A DNA stretch of 64,000 nucleotides from Salinisphaera sp. G21_0 (GCF_017744115.1 NZ_JAGHQW010000019.1:1-64000); one strand, 5' to 3'; positions 45,523-55,257 are shown, numbered from the stretch's first letter. Made by a program: numbers and translations. The notes: a model not told the origin generated them from the sequence alone.

Positions 45523-46788
45523 ATGTTCACAAAGGACATGACCATCGCTGAATTTGATCCGGAGCTGAAGGCGGCTATTGATGCGGAAACCCTGCGTCAG
45601 GAAGAGCATATCGAGCTGATCGCTTCCGAGAACTATGCCAGTCCAAGAGTTATGGAAGCTCAGGGCAGTGCGCTGACCAATAAATACGCTGAAGGCTATC
45701 CCGGCAAACGTTACTACGGCGGCTGTGAGCACGTTGATGTGGTTGAGCAGCTGGCCATTGATCGTGCCAAGGCACTGTTTGGCGCAGGCTACGCCAACGT
45801 TCAGCCGCACTCGGGTTCCCAGGCCAACTCGGCGGTATTCATGGCGCTGCTGAAGCCCGGTGATACGATTCTTGGCATGAGTCTGGCCCATGGTGGCCAC
45901 CTTACCCACGGTGCCAGCGTCAGCTCCTCCGGCCGAATCTATAATGCAGTGCAGTACGGCATTACACCTGATACCGGTGAGTTGGATTACGAAGAAGTTG
46001 AGCGCCTTGCCCTGGAGCATAAACCCAAACTTATTATTGGTGGCTTTTCTGCCTACTCCAGAATTGTTGACTGGCAGCGTTTTCGGGATATTGCCGATAA
46101 GGTCGGTGCTTACTTCCTGGTTGACATGGCTCATGTTGCCGGGCTGGTGGCTGCGGGCGTTTATCCTTCGCCAGTGGGTATTGCTGATGTGGTCACCACC
46201 ACCACTCACAAAACCCTGGGTGGACCGCGCGGTGGTTTGATTCTGGCCGCTGAAGATGAAGAGCTGAACAAGAAACTGAATTTTGCCGTCTTCCCTGAAT
46301 CCCAGGGCGGTCCTCTGTGCCATGTGATTGCTGCCAAGGCTGTCTGCTTCAAAGAAGCGATGTCCGATGAGTTCAAGACTTATCAGGCCCAGGTGGTCGA
46401 GAATGCCCGGGCCATGACCCGGGTGATGATGGAGCGGGGTATCAATATCGTTTCCGGCGGGACCGATGACCACCTGTTCCTGATGGATCTGATCGGTAAG
46501 GAATACACCGGTAAAGATGCCGAGGCAGCCCTTGGCCGTGCCAATATCACGGTGAACAAGAACGCGGTGCCTAATGACCCTCGTTCACCTTTCGTAACCA
46601 GTGGCCTTCGTATCGGTACTCCGGCTATTACCCGTCGCGGCTTTAATGAAGAAGACTCTGCCGCTCTGGCTGGCTGGATCTGCGATGTCCTGGACGCCCT
46701 GGGCGATGGTTCCGGTGATGCACAGGTGGAAGCCGAAGTGAAAGCCAAAGTGCTGGAAATCTGTTCTCGTCTTCCGGTTTACAAGTAA
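45523..46788 (+). CDS. glyA: serine hydroxymethyltransferase GlyA
   Basis: A PLP enzyme converting serine and tetrahydrofolate to glycine and methylene-tetrahydrofolate; 421 aa, normal length. Motifs: [35 protein letters not shown], and the PLP lysine Lys230 in [17 protein letters not shown] at 45523 gives [11 protein letters not shown], matching the family. A good terminator follows. In the usual gammaproteobacterial arrangement nrdR comes next, as here. Confidence 0.97.
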   Translation: MFTKDMTIAEFDPELKAAIDAETLRQEEHIELIASENYASPRVMEAQGSALTNKYAEGYPGKRYYGGCEHVDVVEQLAIDRAKALFGAGYANVQPHSGSQANSAVFMALLKPGDTILGMSLAHGGHLTHGASVSSSGRIYNAVQYGITPDTGELDYEEVERLALEHKPKLIIGGFSAYSRIVDWQRFRDIADKVGAYFLVDMAHVAGLVAAGVYPSPVGIADVVTTTTHKTLGGPRGGLILAAEDEELNKKLNFAVFPESQGGPLCHVIAAKAVCFKEAMSDEFKTYQAQVVENARAMTRVMMERGINIVSGGTDDHLFLMDLIGKEYTGKDAEAALGRANITVNKNAVPNDPRSPFVTSGLRIGTPAITRRGFNEEDSAALAGWICDVLDALGDGSGDAQVEAEVKAKVLEICSRLPVYK

Positions 46789-46806
46789 CAGTTTGGGTGG
46801 TAACAG

Positions 46807-46852
46807 AAAGCCGCTGTGCCTTGAATGAGTGCAAGGTCAGCGGCTTTTTTTA
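46807..46852 (+). terminator. rho-independent terminator of glyA
   Basis: AAAGCCGCTG (46807-46816) pairs with CAGCGGCTTT (46838-46847) followed by more T. Lies 18 bp after the glyA stop. Confidence 0.85.
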
Positions 46853-47050
46853 TAGATCGCAATAGAGGTCCTGAGGTTAAAAAGCGGCTTTCTCCGTTGA
46901 GTGCTTCAGTCGCTGAAACTGCTTCGGGCTCTGATATACGGGTAGAAACCGGGAACTTGTAATAAAACCGCAGCTGGTTATCATTGCTTTGGGACATATA
47001 GCAAATGGTGTCCCCTGATCCCCTCAAAAACTCAAGGATTAACTTGCTCA

Positions 47051-47512
47051 ATGCATTGTCCATTCTGTGGTGCTGCTGAAACAAAAGTGATCGACTCGCG
47101 TCTGGTTGCAGAAGGCAGCCAGGTGCGCAGGCGTCGCGAATGCCTGTCCTGCATTGAACGTTTCACCAGTTATGAAACAGCAGAACTGCTAATGCCAAGG
47201 CTGGTAAAACGGGATGGTACCCGTGAACCCTTTAATGAAGACAAGCTGCGGGCGGGCATGTCCCGTGCCCTGGAAAAAAGGCCGGTAGGCGTTGAGCAGC
47301 TTGAAGAAGCGGTAAGCCGCATTACTCATCGCCTGCGGGCCATGGGTGAGAGGGAAGTCAGTTCCCGGATTCTGGGTGAAGAGGTTATGCGCGAATTAAA
47401 GCAGCTGGATGAAGTGGCCTATATCCGTTTTGCTTCCGTCTATCGTCATTTCAAGGATCTGAATGAGTTTCGGGAAGAGATCGACCGACTGGAGACCGAG
47501 GATCGGGATTAA
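47051..47512 (+). CDS. nrdR: transcriptional repressor NrdR
   Basis: An ATP/dATP-sensing repressor of ribonucleotide reductase genes, 153 aa. A zinc ribbon with Cys3-x2-Cys6 and Cys31-x2-Cys34 is followed by the ATP cone (from [16 protein letters not shown], about 49-139). Immediately followed by a metallopeptidase gene with no gap. Its likely target in this window, nrdD, has a candidate NrdR box at 53015-53030. Confidence 0.97.
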   Translation: MHCPFCGAAETKVIDSRLVAEGSQVRRRRECLSCIERFTSYETAELLMPRLVKRDGTREPFNEDKLRAGMSRALEKRPVGVEQLEEAVSRITHRLRAMGEREVSSRILGEEVMRELKQLDEVAYIRFASVYRHFKDLNEFREEIDRLETEDRD

Positions 47513-48196
47513 ATGCCTCTGATTCTGTTATTGCTGGCGATTCTGATCCTGGTTTTCGGGCCTCAGTTCTGGGTCAGGCACACGTTCCGTAAATATGGCA
47601 AAGACCGACCGGATCTTCAGGGCACCGGCGGCGAGCTGGCACAGCACCTGATTGAACGATTCCAATTGGATGGTGTATCCGTTCGTGAAGGTCAGGATGG
47701 GGAGGATTATTATGATCCGGAAAACCGGGTGGTTTCGCTCTCCTCATGGCACTATCGGGGGAAGACCATCGCTGCTGTTGCCGTTGCTGCCCATGAAGTC
47801 AGCCATGCCTTGCAGCATCAGGAGCAGCACCCCGGGTTTATGCGTCGGCAGAAGCGGGTAAAAATGGCCATGATGATTGAGCGGTTCAGCGTTATGGCCC
47901 TGATGGTGACACCTTTTATCTTCTTATTCACCCGGCTTCCCCAGAGTACTCTGATCACTTTGCTATTGGGCGCTTCCGGGATGGTTGCCTCACTCTGGGT
48001 GCAATTGATGAACCTGCCCATTGAGATGGATGCCAGTTTTAACAAGGCCCTGCCGATTCTGGAGGAAGGGTATCTTGCCAGAGACGATCTACCGGGGGCC
48101 AGAAAGGTCCTGAAAGCCGCGGCAATGACCTATGTTGCTGCGGCACTGGCAAGCTTGCTGAATATCGGACGATGGATAGCTATTTTAAGGCGATAA
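47513..48196 (+). CDS. membrane zinc metallopeptidase (YugP-like)
   Basis: 227 aa. An N-terminal membrane helix (LILLLLAILILVFGPQFWV) is followed by a soluble stretch with the zinc motif HEVSH in VAAHEVSHALQHQEQHPG, then two or three hydrophobic segments and a conserved glutamate region (PIEMDASFNKALPIL). These match the PF04298 Zn-peptidase-2 family. ATG directly follows the nrdR TAA, so the two are coupled. Substrate unknown. Confidence 0.85.
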   Translation: MPLILLLLAILILVFGPQFWVRHTFRKYGKDRPDLQGTGGELAQHLIERFQLDGVSVREGQDGEDYYDPENRVVSLSSWHYRGKTIAAVAVAAHEVSHALQHQEQHPGFMRRQKRVKMAMMIERFSVMALMVTPFIFLFTRLPQSTLITLLLGASGMVASLWVQLMNLPIEMDASFNKALPILEEGYLARDDLPGARKVLKAAAMTYVAAALASLLNIGRWIAILRR

Positions 48197-48202
48197 CGAT
48201 AA

Positions 48203-48222
48203 TAAGTAGTTGGGCAAATGGA
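48203..48222. repeat. MITE-like family A, end fragment
   Basis: TAAGTAGTTGGGCAAATGGA is the outermost 20 bp of family A. It lies between the metallopeptidase stop and the exporter gene, and supplies the exporter's first in-frame ATG (48218). Confidence 0.6.
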
Positions 48223-48868
48223 TGCCTTTGGAATTGAGTTAAATATGGTCAGTTTATCCCTGTTGGTTCTTTTTGTTCCTACGTTTTTCTTTGTGTCTGC
48301 CACCCCGGGCATGTGCATGACCCTGGCCATGACGCTGGGTATGACCGTGGGTGTTCGCCGGGCGCTGTGGATGATGCTGGGAGAACTGTTTGGCGTTGGG
48401 CTTATTGCCGTGCTTGCTGTGCTCGGCGTGGCTGCGGTGATGCTGAACTATCCAGCCGCTTTCACGGTGTTTAAATGGCTGGGGGGCTTGTATCTGTTTT
48501 ATCTCGGGGGGCAGATGTGGCTGTCCAGGGGGAAAATGGCCATTCCCCATGAGGGGCTGCAACCAAAAGAGACCGGTATCAGAGAGCTTATGGTTCAGGG
48601 GTTTTTCACTGCGGTAGCGAATCCCAAAGGATGGGCATTCTTTATCTCATTGCTACCACCCTTTATTTCAGCAGATCAGCCGCTGACTCCACAGCTGATT
48701 ATTCTGGTGGCCATTATTCTGGTTATTGAATTTATCTGCCTTAATATATACGCAGCTGGTGGCAGAACGCTGCGACATTTTCTGCAGAAAAGCGGTAATG
48801 TCCGGGTGTTGAACCGGATTGCCGGTTCTCTGATGATGGGGGTTGGTATCTGGCTGGCGTTTGGTTGA
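48218..48868 (+). CDS. LysE/RhtB-family amino acid exporter
   Basis: 216 aa with five to six hydrophobic helices, the size and fold of LysE translocators. Conserved features include the ATPGM motif after the first helix, GVRRALWMMLGE and the central VQGFFTAVANPKGWAFFISL segment. The substrate cannot be told. Start ATG 48218 lies within a repeat remnant; ATG 48245 (MVSLSLLVLF) is the alternative and removes only the short N-terminal MDAFGIELN. Confidence 0.85.
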   Translation: MDAFGIELNMVSLSLLVLFVPTFFFVSATPGMCMTLAMTLGMTVGVRRALWMMLGELFGVGLIAVLAVLGVAAVMLNYPAAFTVFKWLGGLYLFYLGGQMWLSRGKMAIPHEGLQPKETGIRELMVQGFFTAVANPKGWAFFISLLPPFISADQPLTPQLIILVAIILVIEFICLNIYAAGGRTLRHFLQKSGNVRVLNRIAGSLMMGVGIWLAFG

Positions 48869-48883
48869 ATCTGGCACAATAAA

Positions 48884-50224
48884 TCAATTGCCAGCGGAGG
48901 ATCTGTTGCCAGAGAAAAATCTGGTTAATCTGTGGAAGGGGGTTGTGGGGTTCTCCTCCCTCAGGATTCGAATGTCTTGTTTTAAATCAGCAATTTTTCT
49001 GGCGTAAAGACGTTGACGGTTCCTGGTATCATTACACTGAACATAATTATGGTGCTTTACTCTGAAGATGCCTCGTTTTTGTATACTTTCTGCTTCTTCC
49101 CAATCTTTAAGGCATTCAAAGCAAATGTCATGGTCACAAAAACTGGCATCTGCGGGTATATTTTCATTTGCATGATGGCCTGACCGTCGAATGTGATTAC
49201 AGCCTGCTGATCTCTCAATAAGGTTATCGCATTTCGGGCATGGCCTGAATCTACTGTCATCCGCTTTGGCCATCTGGTAAACCTGCAGTTTTGCATTCAA
49301 ATCAGAAAGCCGCTGCTCCTGACTTATGATATGTGCTTCATCACAACTCTTATTGAAATGGGGCTTTTCTTCACAGCTTGCGCAAAACTTGCGAGTACAG
49401 GGTACGAAACCAATATTGCGTCTGTAAATTTGACCAGAGCAGCTGATTACAGCCTGTTCAGGCTCTCTCAGGTTGACAAAATACTGTTCATTGCAGTCTC
49501 GGCATGTAGCATTTTTTGTCACTACAGGGCCAAGCAATGGGGAAAACGGATCCCGGGCAAAAATCCGGAGTTGTGATTGCAGGTGGAAATCTTGCAGCAT
49601 CTGCAAACATTCCGGGGATGATATCTGTGGAGCAAGCTTGTTGACGGGTATGGAGTGGTGCTTGGATGAATCGCACGTTGGGCAAGCTATGCCAACCCCA
49701 TGTATTTCATCATTTGTTATGGGGTCTGCGATTCGATATTGAGTGTGCTGTGACAGGCAGTCAGAGTGAATCCACGTTGGTGTTTCACATCCGGAGATAA
49801 ATGCTGCTTCTGGTGCATTTTGAAAATCACTCAGGCAGACAGAACATTTTGCATCGGTGGGTGGTTGAGTCTCACTTGCATCCGACGTTTCTTGTTGTAA
49901 AACAGGTTCCGGGTTTTGTGCAGCAGTAGATTCTGGAATGGGAGCAACAGGATTTAATAAATGGCGGGTTCCGCGCAGGTAGGCACCATCAGTTGCTCTC
50001 ACTTCATAAGTTATAGTTCTGGGTATGCTGGGATCAGCCTCTAAAACGGACTGTAAAGTACGATCCAGCCATGAAGCCAGGGCATCAGTATTCGAGCCTT
50101 CATCAGATTGTCCAATATTGTTAGAAGCAGTATTGTTAGAAGCGATGTTTAAAGTGGAATCGGGAATCATATTTAGATATTTAAACTCTTGATTTACTTT
50201 CTTTAGACTAAATTTTGATCCCAA
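48884..50224 (-). CDS. RBR-type (RING-IBR-RING2) E3 ligase-like protein
   Basis: 446 aa, eukaryote-like. RING1: C127-x2-C130, C146, H153, C156, C181-x2-C184. An IBR-like zinc module follows with C241-x2-C244, C262, C276, C281-x2-C284 and C294. RING2-like module: CPKCDNLIERSAGCNHIRR (C329, C332), in which Cys342 sits where HHARI/parkin RBR ligases have the catalytic cysteine (GGC-N-H-M context), then C363, C368-x2-C371. The C-terminus is basic. TTG start at 50224; an ATG 18 codons in (MIPDSTLNIAS) is an alternative. RBR ligases are rare outside eukaryotes, so transfer from a host is likely. Ligase activity is inferred. Confidence 0.75.
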   Translation of the reverse strand: MGSKFSLKKVNQEFKYLNMIPDSTLNIASNNTASNNIGQSDEGSNTDALASWLDRTLQSVLEADPSIPRTITYEVRATDGAYLRGTRHLLNPVAPIPESTAAQNPEPVLQQETSDASETQPPTDAKCSVCLSDFQNAPEAAFISGCETPTWIHSDCLSQHTQYRIADPITNDEIHGVGIACPTCDSSKHHSIPVNKLAPQISSPECLQMLQDFHLQSQLRIFARDPFSPLLGPVVTKNATCRDCNEQYFVNLREPEQAVISCSGQIYRRNIGFVPCTRKFCASCEEKPHFNKSCDEAHIISQEQRLSDLNAKLQVYQMAKADDSRFRPCPKCDNLIERSAGCNHIRRSGHHANENIPADASFCDHDICFECLKDWEEAESIQKRGIFRVKHHNYVQCNDTRNRQRLYARKIADLKQDIRILREENPTTPFHRLTRFFSGNRSSAGN

Positions 50225-50237
50225 AGTTCCATTTTTT

Positions 50238-50729
50238 TTAAGTAATCTGTCTCGGAGTAATAGTAATATTGATATTAATTATTCTTTGATTGCTGCTGCC
50301 CCGCCAGGGCAGTGACAGATCTCTCTTATCCAGTTCAAAGCGTCCATCAATCAGCACATCAATGTATTGCACAACGTCCTGTTGAGCCTGGCTGAGTTCT
50401 TCCAGCGTGTAGCCAGTCCAGAGCCAGATATTTTTCTGCGGATATTCGGCTTTTACCCGCTGAACCAGCTTCAGCATGCCGGATAGATTGCCGGGAAACA
50501 GAGGGTCTCCGCCGGACAGCGACAGCCCATCGCGCTTGATGCGGGAATCCCCCAGGTCGGCAATAATCCGGTCTTCCATGGCCTGGTCAAAAGCGGTTCC
50601 CTTGCGGGCATCCCAGGTGGTGGCGTTATGGCAGCCTTTGCAGTGGTGTTCACAGCCACTGACAAACAGGGTGCAGCGGGTGCCTTCACCATTGACCACA
50701 TCGATTGGATAGTACTGGAGATAGTTCAT
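50238..50729 (-). CDS. nrdG: anaerobic ribonucleotide reductase activating protein NrdG
   Basis: A radical-SAM activase that installs the glycyl radical on NrdD. 163 aa with the cluster motif C26-x3-C30-x2-C33 (SGCEHHCKGCHN) and SLSGGDPLF. It follows nrdD by 67 bp containing a perfect hairpin. An oxygen-sensitive system, so the organism must meet anoxia. Confidence 0.95.
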   Translation of the reverse strand: MNYLQYYPIDVVNGEGTRCTLFVSGCEHHCKGCHNATTWDARKGTAFDQAMEDRIIADLGDSRIKRDGLSLSGGDPLFPGNLSGMLKLVQRVKAEYPQKNIWLWTGYTLEELSQAQQDVVQYIDVLIDGRFELDKRDLSLPWRGSSNQRIININITITPRQIT

Positions 50730-50758
50730 GCTCTTTGCGTTTCCATGGTACCTGTGGT

Positions 50759-50789
50759 GCTTATTCCCACGCAGAGCGTGGGAATAAGC
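50759..50789. repeat. perfect REP-like hairpin between nrdD and nrdG
   Basis: GCTTATTCCCACGC (50759-50772) and its exact inverse (50776-50789) flank a three-base loop. No T run follows, so it is more likely an RNA-stability or attenuation element than a terminator. Sequences of this TTCCCACGC type are common dispersed repeats in many bacteria. Confidence 0.7.
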
Positions 50790-50796
50790 AGCCGTA

Positions 50797-52929
50797 TCAG
50801 AGGTGCTTCACCCGACGAACCACTTCTTCCTGCTTACCTTTAATAAACGGTCGGCTGTTGGGTTGGCCCAGGTAACCACAAACACGACGGGTTACGGACA
50901 TCTTGTCGGAGTCGCGGTTTTTGCACTGTGGGCATTCAAAACCACGGCTGGTGGCATTGAACTCACCTTCATAATCACAGCTGTAGCAAGAGTCATTGGG
51001 TGTATTGGTGCCGTAGTATGGGACCTTGTCGTAGGTGTAGTCCCAAACGTTTTCCAGTGCCTTCAGGTTGTTGACCATGTTCGGGTACTCACCGTAGCAG
51101 ATGAAGCCACCGCTGGCGTGTTTGGGGTATACCTGTTCAAAGTCGACCTTGTCGTATGGGTTGACCTTCTTTTCCACATCCAGATGGAAAGAGTTGGTGT
51201 AGTAGCCTTTTTCAGTCACGCCTTCAATAACACCAAATTTCTTTTTGTCCAGGCGGCAGAAACGGTCACACAGGCTTTCGCTTGGGGTTGAGTAGAGGCT
51301 GAAACCGTAGCCGGTTTCCTGTTTCCACTTATTCACCGCTGCACGCATCGTTTCAACAATGGCAACGGCTTTCTGGCGCAGCTCTTCACTGTCGTAAAGA
51401 TCACCAGAACCATTTTTGCCACCATAGAGGGCAATGATCGTCTCATGGATACCGATGTAGCCAAGCGAGATGGAGGCGCGACCATTTTTGAAAATATCGC
51501 TGATCTTGTCATCGGGCTTCAGGCGAATACCGCAGGCACCTTCCACATAGAGAATCGGCGCTACCCGTGCACGGACACTATCCAGACGTTGTATACGGGT
51601 CATCAGGGCTTCTTTCGCCAGCTGCAGACGCTGTTCCAGCAGTTGGTAGAAGGTCTCTTCACTGCCTTTGCTTTCAATCGCTATGCGGGGCAGGTTGAGA
51701 GAGACGACCCCCAGGTTATTACGGCCATCGTGAATCATCTTGCCGTCTTCTTCATAAACACCCAGGAATGAACGACAGCCCATAGGTGTTTTAAAGCTGC
51801 CGGTCACTTCAACCAGCTTGTCATAGTTGAGAATGTCCGGGTACATCCGCTTGCTGGCACACTCCAGTGCCAGTTGCTTGATATCGTAGTTCGGATCTTC
51901 AGGGCTGAAGTTCACCCCTTTTTTGATGGCAAAGACCAGCTTTGGAAAGACCGGTGTCTTGCAGTTTCTGCCCAGGCCACGAATCCGGTTTTTCAGAATG
52001 GACTGCTGCACCATCCGCTCTTCCCAACTGGTACCCAGACCAAAGCCAAAGGTGACAAACGGCGTTTGACCATTGGCGGTGTGCAGGGTATTTACCTCAT
52101 ACTCCAGTGCCTGGTAGGCGTCGTAGCAATCCTTTTCGGTCATTTCCATGGCGTATTCACGGGCTTTTTCTTCATCACGGATCCAGCGCATGCCTTGCTG
52201 CAGGTGCTTTTCAAAGGTTTTGCGTACGTAAGGTGCGTGAATACGGTCAATCTCATTGATGCTGGTACCGCCATAGATATGGCTGGAAACCTGGGCAATG
52301 ATCTGGGCTGTGATGGCCGCTGCGGTAGTGATTGATTTGGGCGTTTCAATTTCCGCATTACCCATGCGGAAACCGTTGGTCATCATCCCTTCAATGTCGA
52401 TCAACATGCAGTTGAACATCGGGAAGAAGGGCGCGTAGTCCAGGTCATGGTAATGGATTTCACCACGGTCATGGGCAGCGGTAATGTGCTTTGGCAGAAT
52501 ATGCTGCCTGGCATAGTGCCTGGCGACAACACCGGCCAGAAGGTCCCGCTGGGTGGGGATAATTTTGCTGTCCTTGTTGGCGTTTTCGTTGAGCAGCTCT
52601 TCATTATCCTGGTTGATAATGCTCAGAATGTCCCGGCTCAGGGCATTACGCGACTCACGTTCAATATCCCGGGTCTGACGATACTCAATGTATTTGCGGG
52701 CAGCGTTATGGTATTCGCTGCTCATCATCAGGTGCTCTACCTGATCCTGAATATCATAGATATCCACCAGTTCCAGACCTTCCACGGTGCTGGCTACTTT
52801 TTTCGCAACGTACTCAGCAAAGTCATGGTCTTTGATCTGAGCATCATTGAGGGCGCTGGCAACGGCTTTTACGATGCGTGGTGCATCAAAAGGCTGGCGT
52901 GAGCCATCGCGTTTGATGATCTCAGTCAT
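50797..52929 (-). CDS. nrdD: anaerobic ribonucleoside-triphosphate reductase NrdD
   Basis: A class III ribonucleotide reductase, 710 aa. An N-terminal ATP cone (MTEIIKRDGSRQPFDAPRI) is followed by the catalytic barrel. A C-terminal zinc site CYSCDYEGEF...CPQC precedes the glycyl-radical loop RRVCGYLG (Gly685). Makes dNTPs without oxygen. Starts a leftward nrdD-nrdG operon. The ATP cone and the upstream box point to dATP and NrdR control. Confidence 0.97.
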   Translation of the reverse strand: MTEIIKRDGSRQPFDAPRIVKAVASALNDAQIKDHDFAEYVAKKVASTVEGLELVDIYDIQDQVEHLMMSSEYHNAARKYIEYRQTRDIERESRNALSRDILSIINQDNEELLNENANKDSKIIPTQRDLLAGVVARHYARQHILPKHITAAHDRGEIHYHDLDYAPFFPMFNCMLIDIEGMMTNGFRMGNAEIETPKSITTAAAITAQIIAQVSSHIYGGTSINEIDRIHAPYVRKTFEKHLQQGMRWIRDEEKAREYAMEMTEKDCYDAYQALEYEVNTLHTANGQTPFVTFGFGLGTSWEERMVQQSILKNRIRGLGRNCKTPVFPKLVFAIKKGVNFSPEDPNYDIKQLALECASKRMYPDILNYDKLVEVTGSFKTPMGCRSFLGVYEEDGKMIHDGRNNLGVVSLNLPRIAIESKGSEETFYQLLEQRLQLAKEALMTRIQRLDSVRARVAPILYVEGACGIRLKPDDKISDIFKNGRASISLGYIGIHETIIALYGGKNGSGDLYDSEELRQKAVAIVETMRAAVNKWKQETGYGFSLYSTPSESLCDRFCRLDKKKFGVIEGVTEKGYYTNSFHLDVEKKVNPYDKVDFEQVYPKHASGGFICYGEYPNMVNNLKALENVWDYTYDKVPYYGTNTPNDSCYSCDYEGEFNATSRGFECPQCKNRDSDKMSVTRRVCGYLGQPNSRPFIKGKQEEVVRRVKHL

Positions 52930-53014
52930 GGTGGATCTCCGGACAAATAAAGTAATGAGATATTGCGCCTTTTCGGATGGAATATCTACAGGTGGTGGTA
53001 TGCATGCCTGGTTG

Positions 53015-53030
53015 GCACTATATGTGGTGT
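53015..53030. promoter_or_regulatory. candidate NrdR box upstream of nrdD
   Basis: GCACTATATGTGGTGT fits the NrdR consensus (acaCtATATaTwGtgt, from memory). It lies 86-101 bp upstream of the nrdD start. NrdR boxes normally come in pairs spaced about 31 bp apart; the partner positions on either side are only weak matches. Confidence 0.5.
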
Positions 53031-53260
53031 TTTGCGGCGGCTATGATCTACTAAACTGTTTGATTCTGCAATATTGACAAAACGTAAATCTGCTGGGGAA
53101 AGCACGGTTTTCATTCGGAAGTCAGGAGTTACTGACAGGGAAAGTCTCACATACTGTGTGGTTGTGACAAATGTTTAAAAATTTGGAATGAAGGAATTTT
53201 TTCTTGGAAAAGTGGTCTAAAAAAAATTAACGAAAACAATTTAGTAGTAAAGTTCCAAAA

Positions 53261-54250
53261 ATGGACCTATTTCCTAATTACCTTTTTTTTCCCCCTGATA
53301 CTTTTGACTGGCTCACTGAAACAACAACATGTGATTTAAAAGAAAATAGTATAAAAAATGGACTTTTTTATGACAAAAAAGTTAAAACAGTTGAATCGTC
53401 TGATTCTTGCCATGTCGCCGTCGCCGAAATGGCCGAAATGATAGAACAAAATGGTGTTTTTGATTCGCCCATTTGGCCAAAAATGGAGAAGATTCCTGAA
53501 CCTGATGTTCTTTACCATACGTCCGCAGATACCGAAGGAAATAAACGTCCACTATCTTCGCACCTCGAAAATTGTGATAAATCCGGAGATGGTGATATTT
53601 TCACAGAAATAAAAATGAATGAACCGGGTGCTCAGATAGAAAATTCAACAAAGGTCTTGCGCACTGTCATGAAGTCTTTTCAGTGTAATAAATGTGAGAA
53701 GCGCTTTGATCGAAAGAAAAATCTGGCAAGACACATCCGTGTACACAATGGCGAAAAGCCCTATAAGTGTAAGGTATGCAAAAAGAACTTCAGTCGAGGC
53801 AGTAACCTGAAAGTACATGCCCGCACCCATAATGGCCAAAGGCCCTATAAGTGCGATAATTGTGACAAGAGATTTCTCCACAGAAGTGACCTGAAAAAAC
53901 ATATCCGCATACATACCGGCGAGAAGCCCTATAAGTGTGAGGTGTGCAAAATGAGCTTCAGTATAGCCACTAGCCTGACAAACCATACCCGCAAACATAC
54001 CGGTGAGAGGCCCTATAAGTGCAAGGTTTGCGATAAGAGCTTCAGACTCGCCACTAGCCTGTTAAAACATAAAAGCACACATACCGGTGAGAAGGCCTTT
54101 AAGTGTGAGGTGTGCGAAAAGAGCTTTGCACTAAAAGCTTATCTAATAAGGCACCAGAAAACTAAACGCCATTTGCAGAAACAGGCTCAACTGTCATCAA
54201 CCAAACCATCAGGAAATACTGGTCGCTGTCCTCTGGCAGGCAAACGGTAA
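53261..54250 (+). CDS. six-finger C2H2 zinc-finger protein (eukaryote-like)
   Basis: 329 aa. Residues 140-304 are six tandem Cys2His2 fingers of animal type, joined by the canonical linkers NGEKP, NGQRP, TGEKP, TGERP and TGEKA, with YKC at most finger starts. Residues at DNA-reading positions (-1, 2, 3, 6) differ between fingers: RKNR, RSNV, HSDK, ITSN, LTSK, LAYR. The 139-residue N-terminus is acidic and unique; it may hold a secretion signal or effector part. Such linker-joined arrays are otherwise a hallmark of animal transcription factors. The gene is AT-rich and stands alone. A nucleomodulin binding host DNA is the natural inference. Confidence 0.85.
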   Translation: MDLFPNYLFFPPDTFDWLTETTTCDLKENSIKNGLFYDKKVKTVESSDSCHVAVAEMAEMIEQNGVFDSPIWPKMEKIPEPDVLYHTSADTEGNKRPLSSHLENCDKSGDGDIFTEIKMNEPGAQIENSTKVLRTVMKSFQCNKCEKRFDRKKNLARHIRVHNGEKPYKCKVCKKNFSRGSNLKVHARTHNGQRPYKCDNCDKRFLHRSDLKKHIRIHTGEKPYKCEVCKMSFSIATSLTNHTRKHTGERPYKCKVCDKSFRLATSLLKHKSTHTGEKAFKCEVCEKSFALKAYLIRHQKTKRHLQKQAQLSSTKPSGNTGRCPLAGKR

Positions 54251-54502
54251 AACCTGCTTTGCCTATCCGGGAGCCCCGTTAGATCGGTCAAAAATTACGG
54301 AGAACTGTCGGTTATCCGGGAGGGTTAATATCATTGTTTTACTGGCCGCCCCGGAAAGAGCAAACAGGGTAATTAGTCGTTTATGAAAACAATTATAAAA
54401 TTTACGTTATCTTTGTGGCAGGGATATTGATGGACTCTGTTGATGATGCGATGATTTGCGCCTTTTTTTGTATCTGTCCTGTAATGGAGAGAGGAGATTG
54501 AA

Positions 54503-55243
54503 TTGAGCGTTAGTTCTGGAAAAGCATCCTTGGCCAATGACGAGTTTGATCAGCAGCAGGAAACCGTATTATCTGCCTATCTGGCATCACGCCCTGGGGG
54601 GAAAAGCGGTCAGGTTATGACGCTGCCAGCCATCAAAGGCCTGATGTTTGCCATTGCCAACTCACCGGTTAATGTTCCGCCGGATCGTTGGATGACCCTG
54701 GCGCTGGCGACCAAAACACCAGAGTTTGAATCCCCACAGCAGGAAGATGATATCCGCCATATCCTGTTTAACCTGCTGGATAAAACCAGAAAGACCATCA
54801 CAGGTGGTTTTGAGGTACTGCCGGAAGAGTGCCGGGCTGAAGATGTTCATTGTTCAGAATTTTCCCGCCTGCAGGAATGGGCGACAGGTTATGGGCAGGG
54901 TTGTCAATTGCTGATGGATGTCTGGACCCAGGTACTGAAGCATCCCGGGGTTCAGCCTATGGAAGAGTCCTGGTCCAGCTGCATGGTGCTGCTGAACGTC
55001 TGGAGTCGTGCAGACAGCCTGCTGGAAAAAGCCAAAAAGAAAGATGGCCCGGATGTGAATAAGATGCTGCAGGCAATGCCAGCGGTTGCCCGGGAAATGG
55101 CGGTGATGTGTCACGATATTCGCGAGATCTGGCAAAAGTCCCTGGAAAAGCCCGCTCCGGTAAAGGTGACCAAAGTTGGCCGCAATGACCCGTGCCCATG
55201 TGGCAGCGGCAAAAAGCACAAAAAGTGCTGTGAAAAGGGTTAA
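54503..55243 (+). CDS. UPF0149 (YecA/YgfB) family protein with SEC-C motif
   Basis: 246 aa, helical UPF0149 domain (about 15-190), then a C-terminal SEC-C zinc motif [16 protein letters not shown] as in SecA tails and YecA. Start TTG 54503 with GAGGAG six bases upstream. SEC-C motifs bind metal and often ribosomes; YecA in E. coli interacts with the translation/secretion machinery. Exact role unknown. Confidence 0.85.
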   Translation: MSVSSGKASLANDEFDQQQETVLSAYLASRPGGKSGQVMTLPAIKGLMFAIANSPVNVPPDRWMTLALATKTPEFESPQQEDDIRHILFNLLDKTRKTITGGFEVLPEECRAEDVHCSEFSRLQEWATGYGQGCQLLMDVWTQVLKHPGVQPMEESWSSCMVLLNVWSRADSLLEKAKKKDGPDVNKMLQAMPAVAREMAVMCHDIREIWQKSLEKPAPVKVTKVGRNDPCPCGSGKKHKKCCEKG

Positions 55244-55257
55244 AAGAAAGATCTGTT

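Noticed and set aside
45436-46473. Long antisense frame (345 codons) opposite glyA
   Set aside because: It lies entirely against a highly conserved serine hydroxymethyltransferase frame; its composition is that of a reverse-strand shadow.
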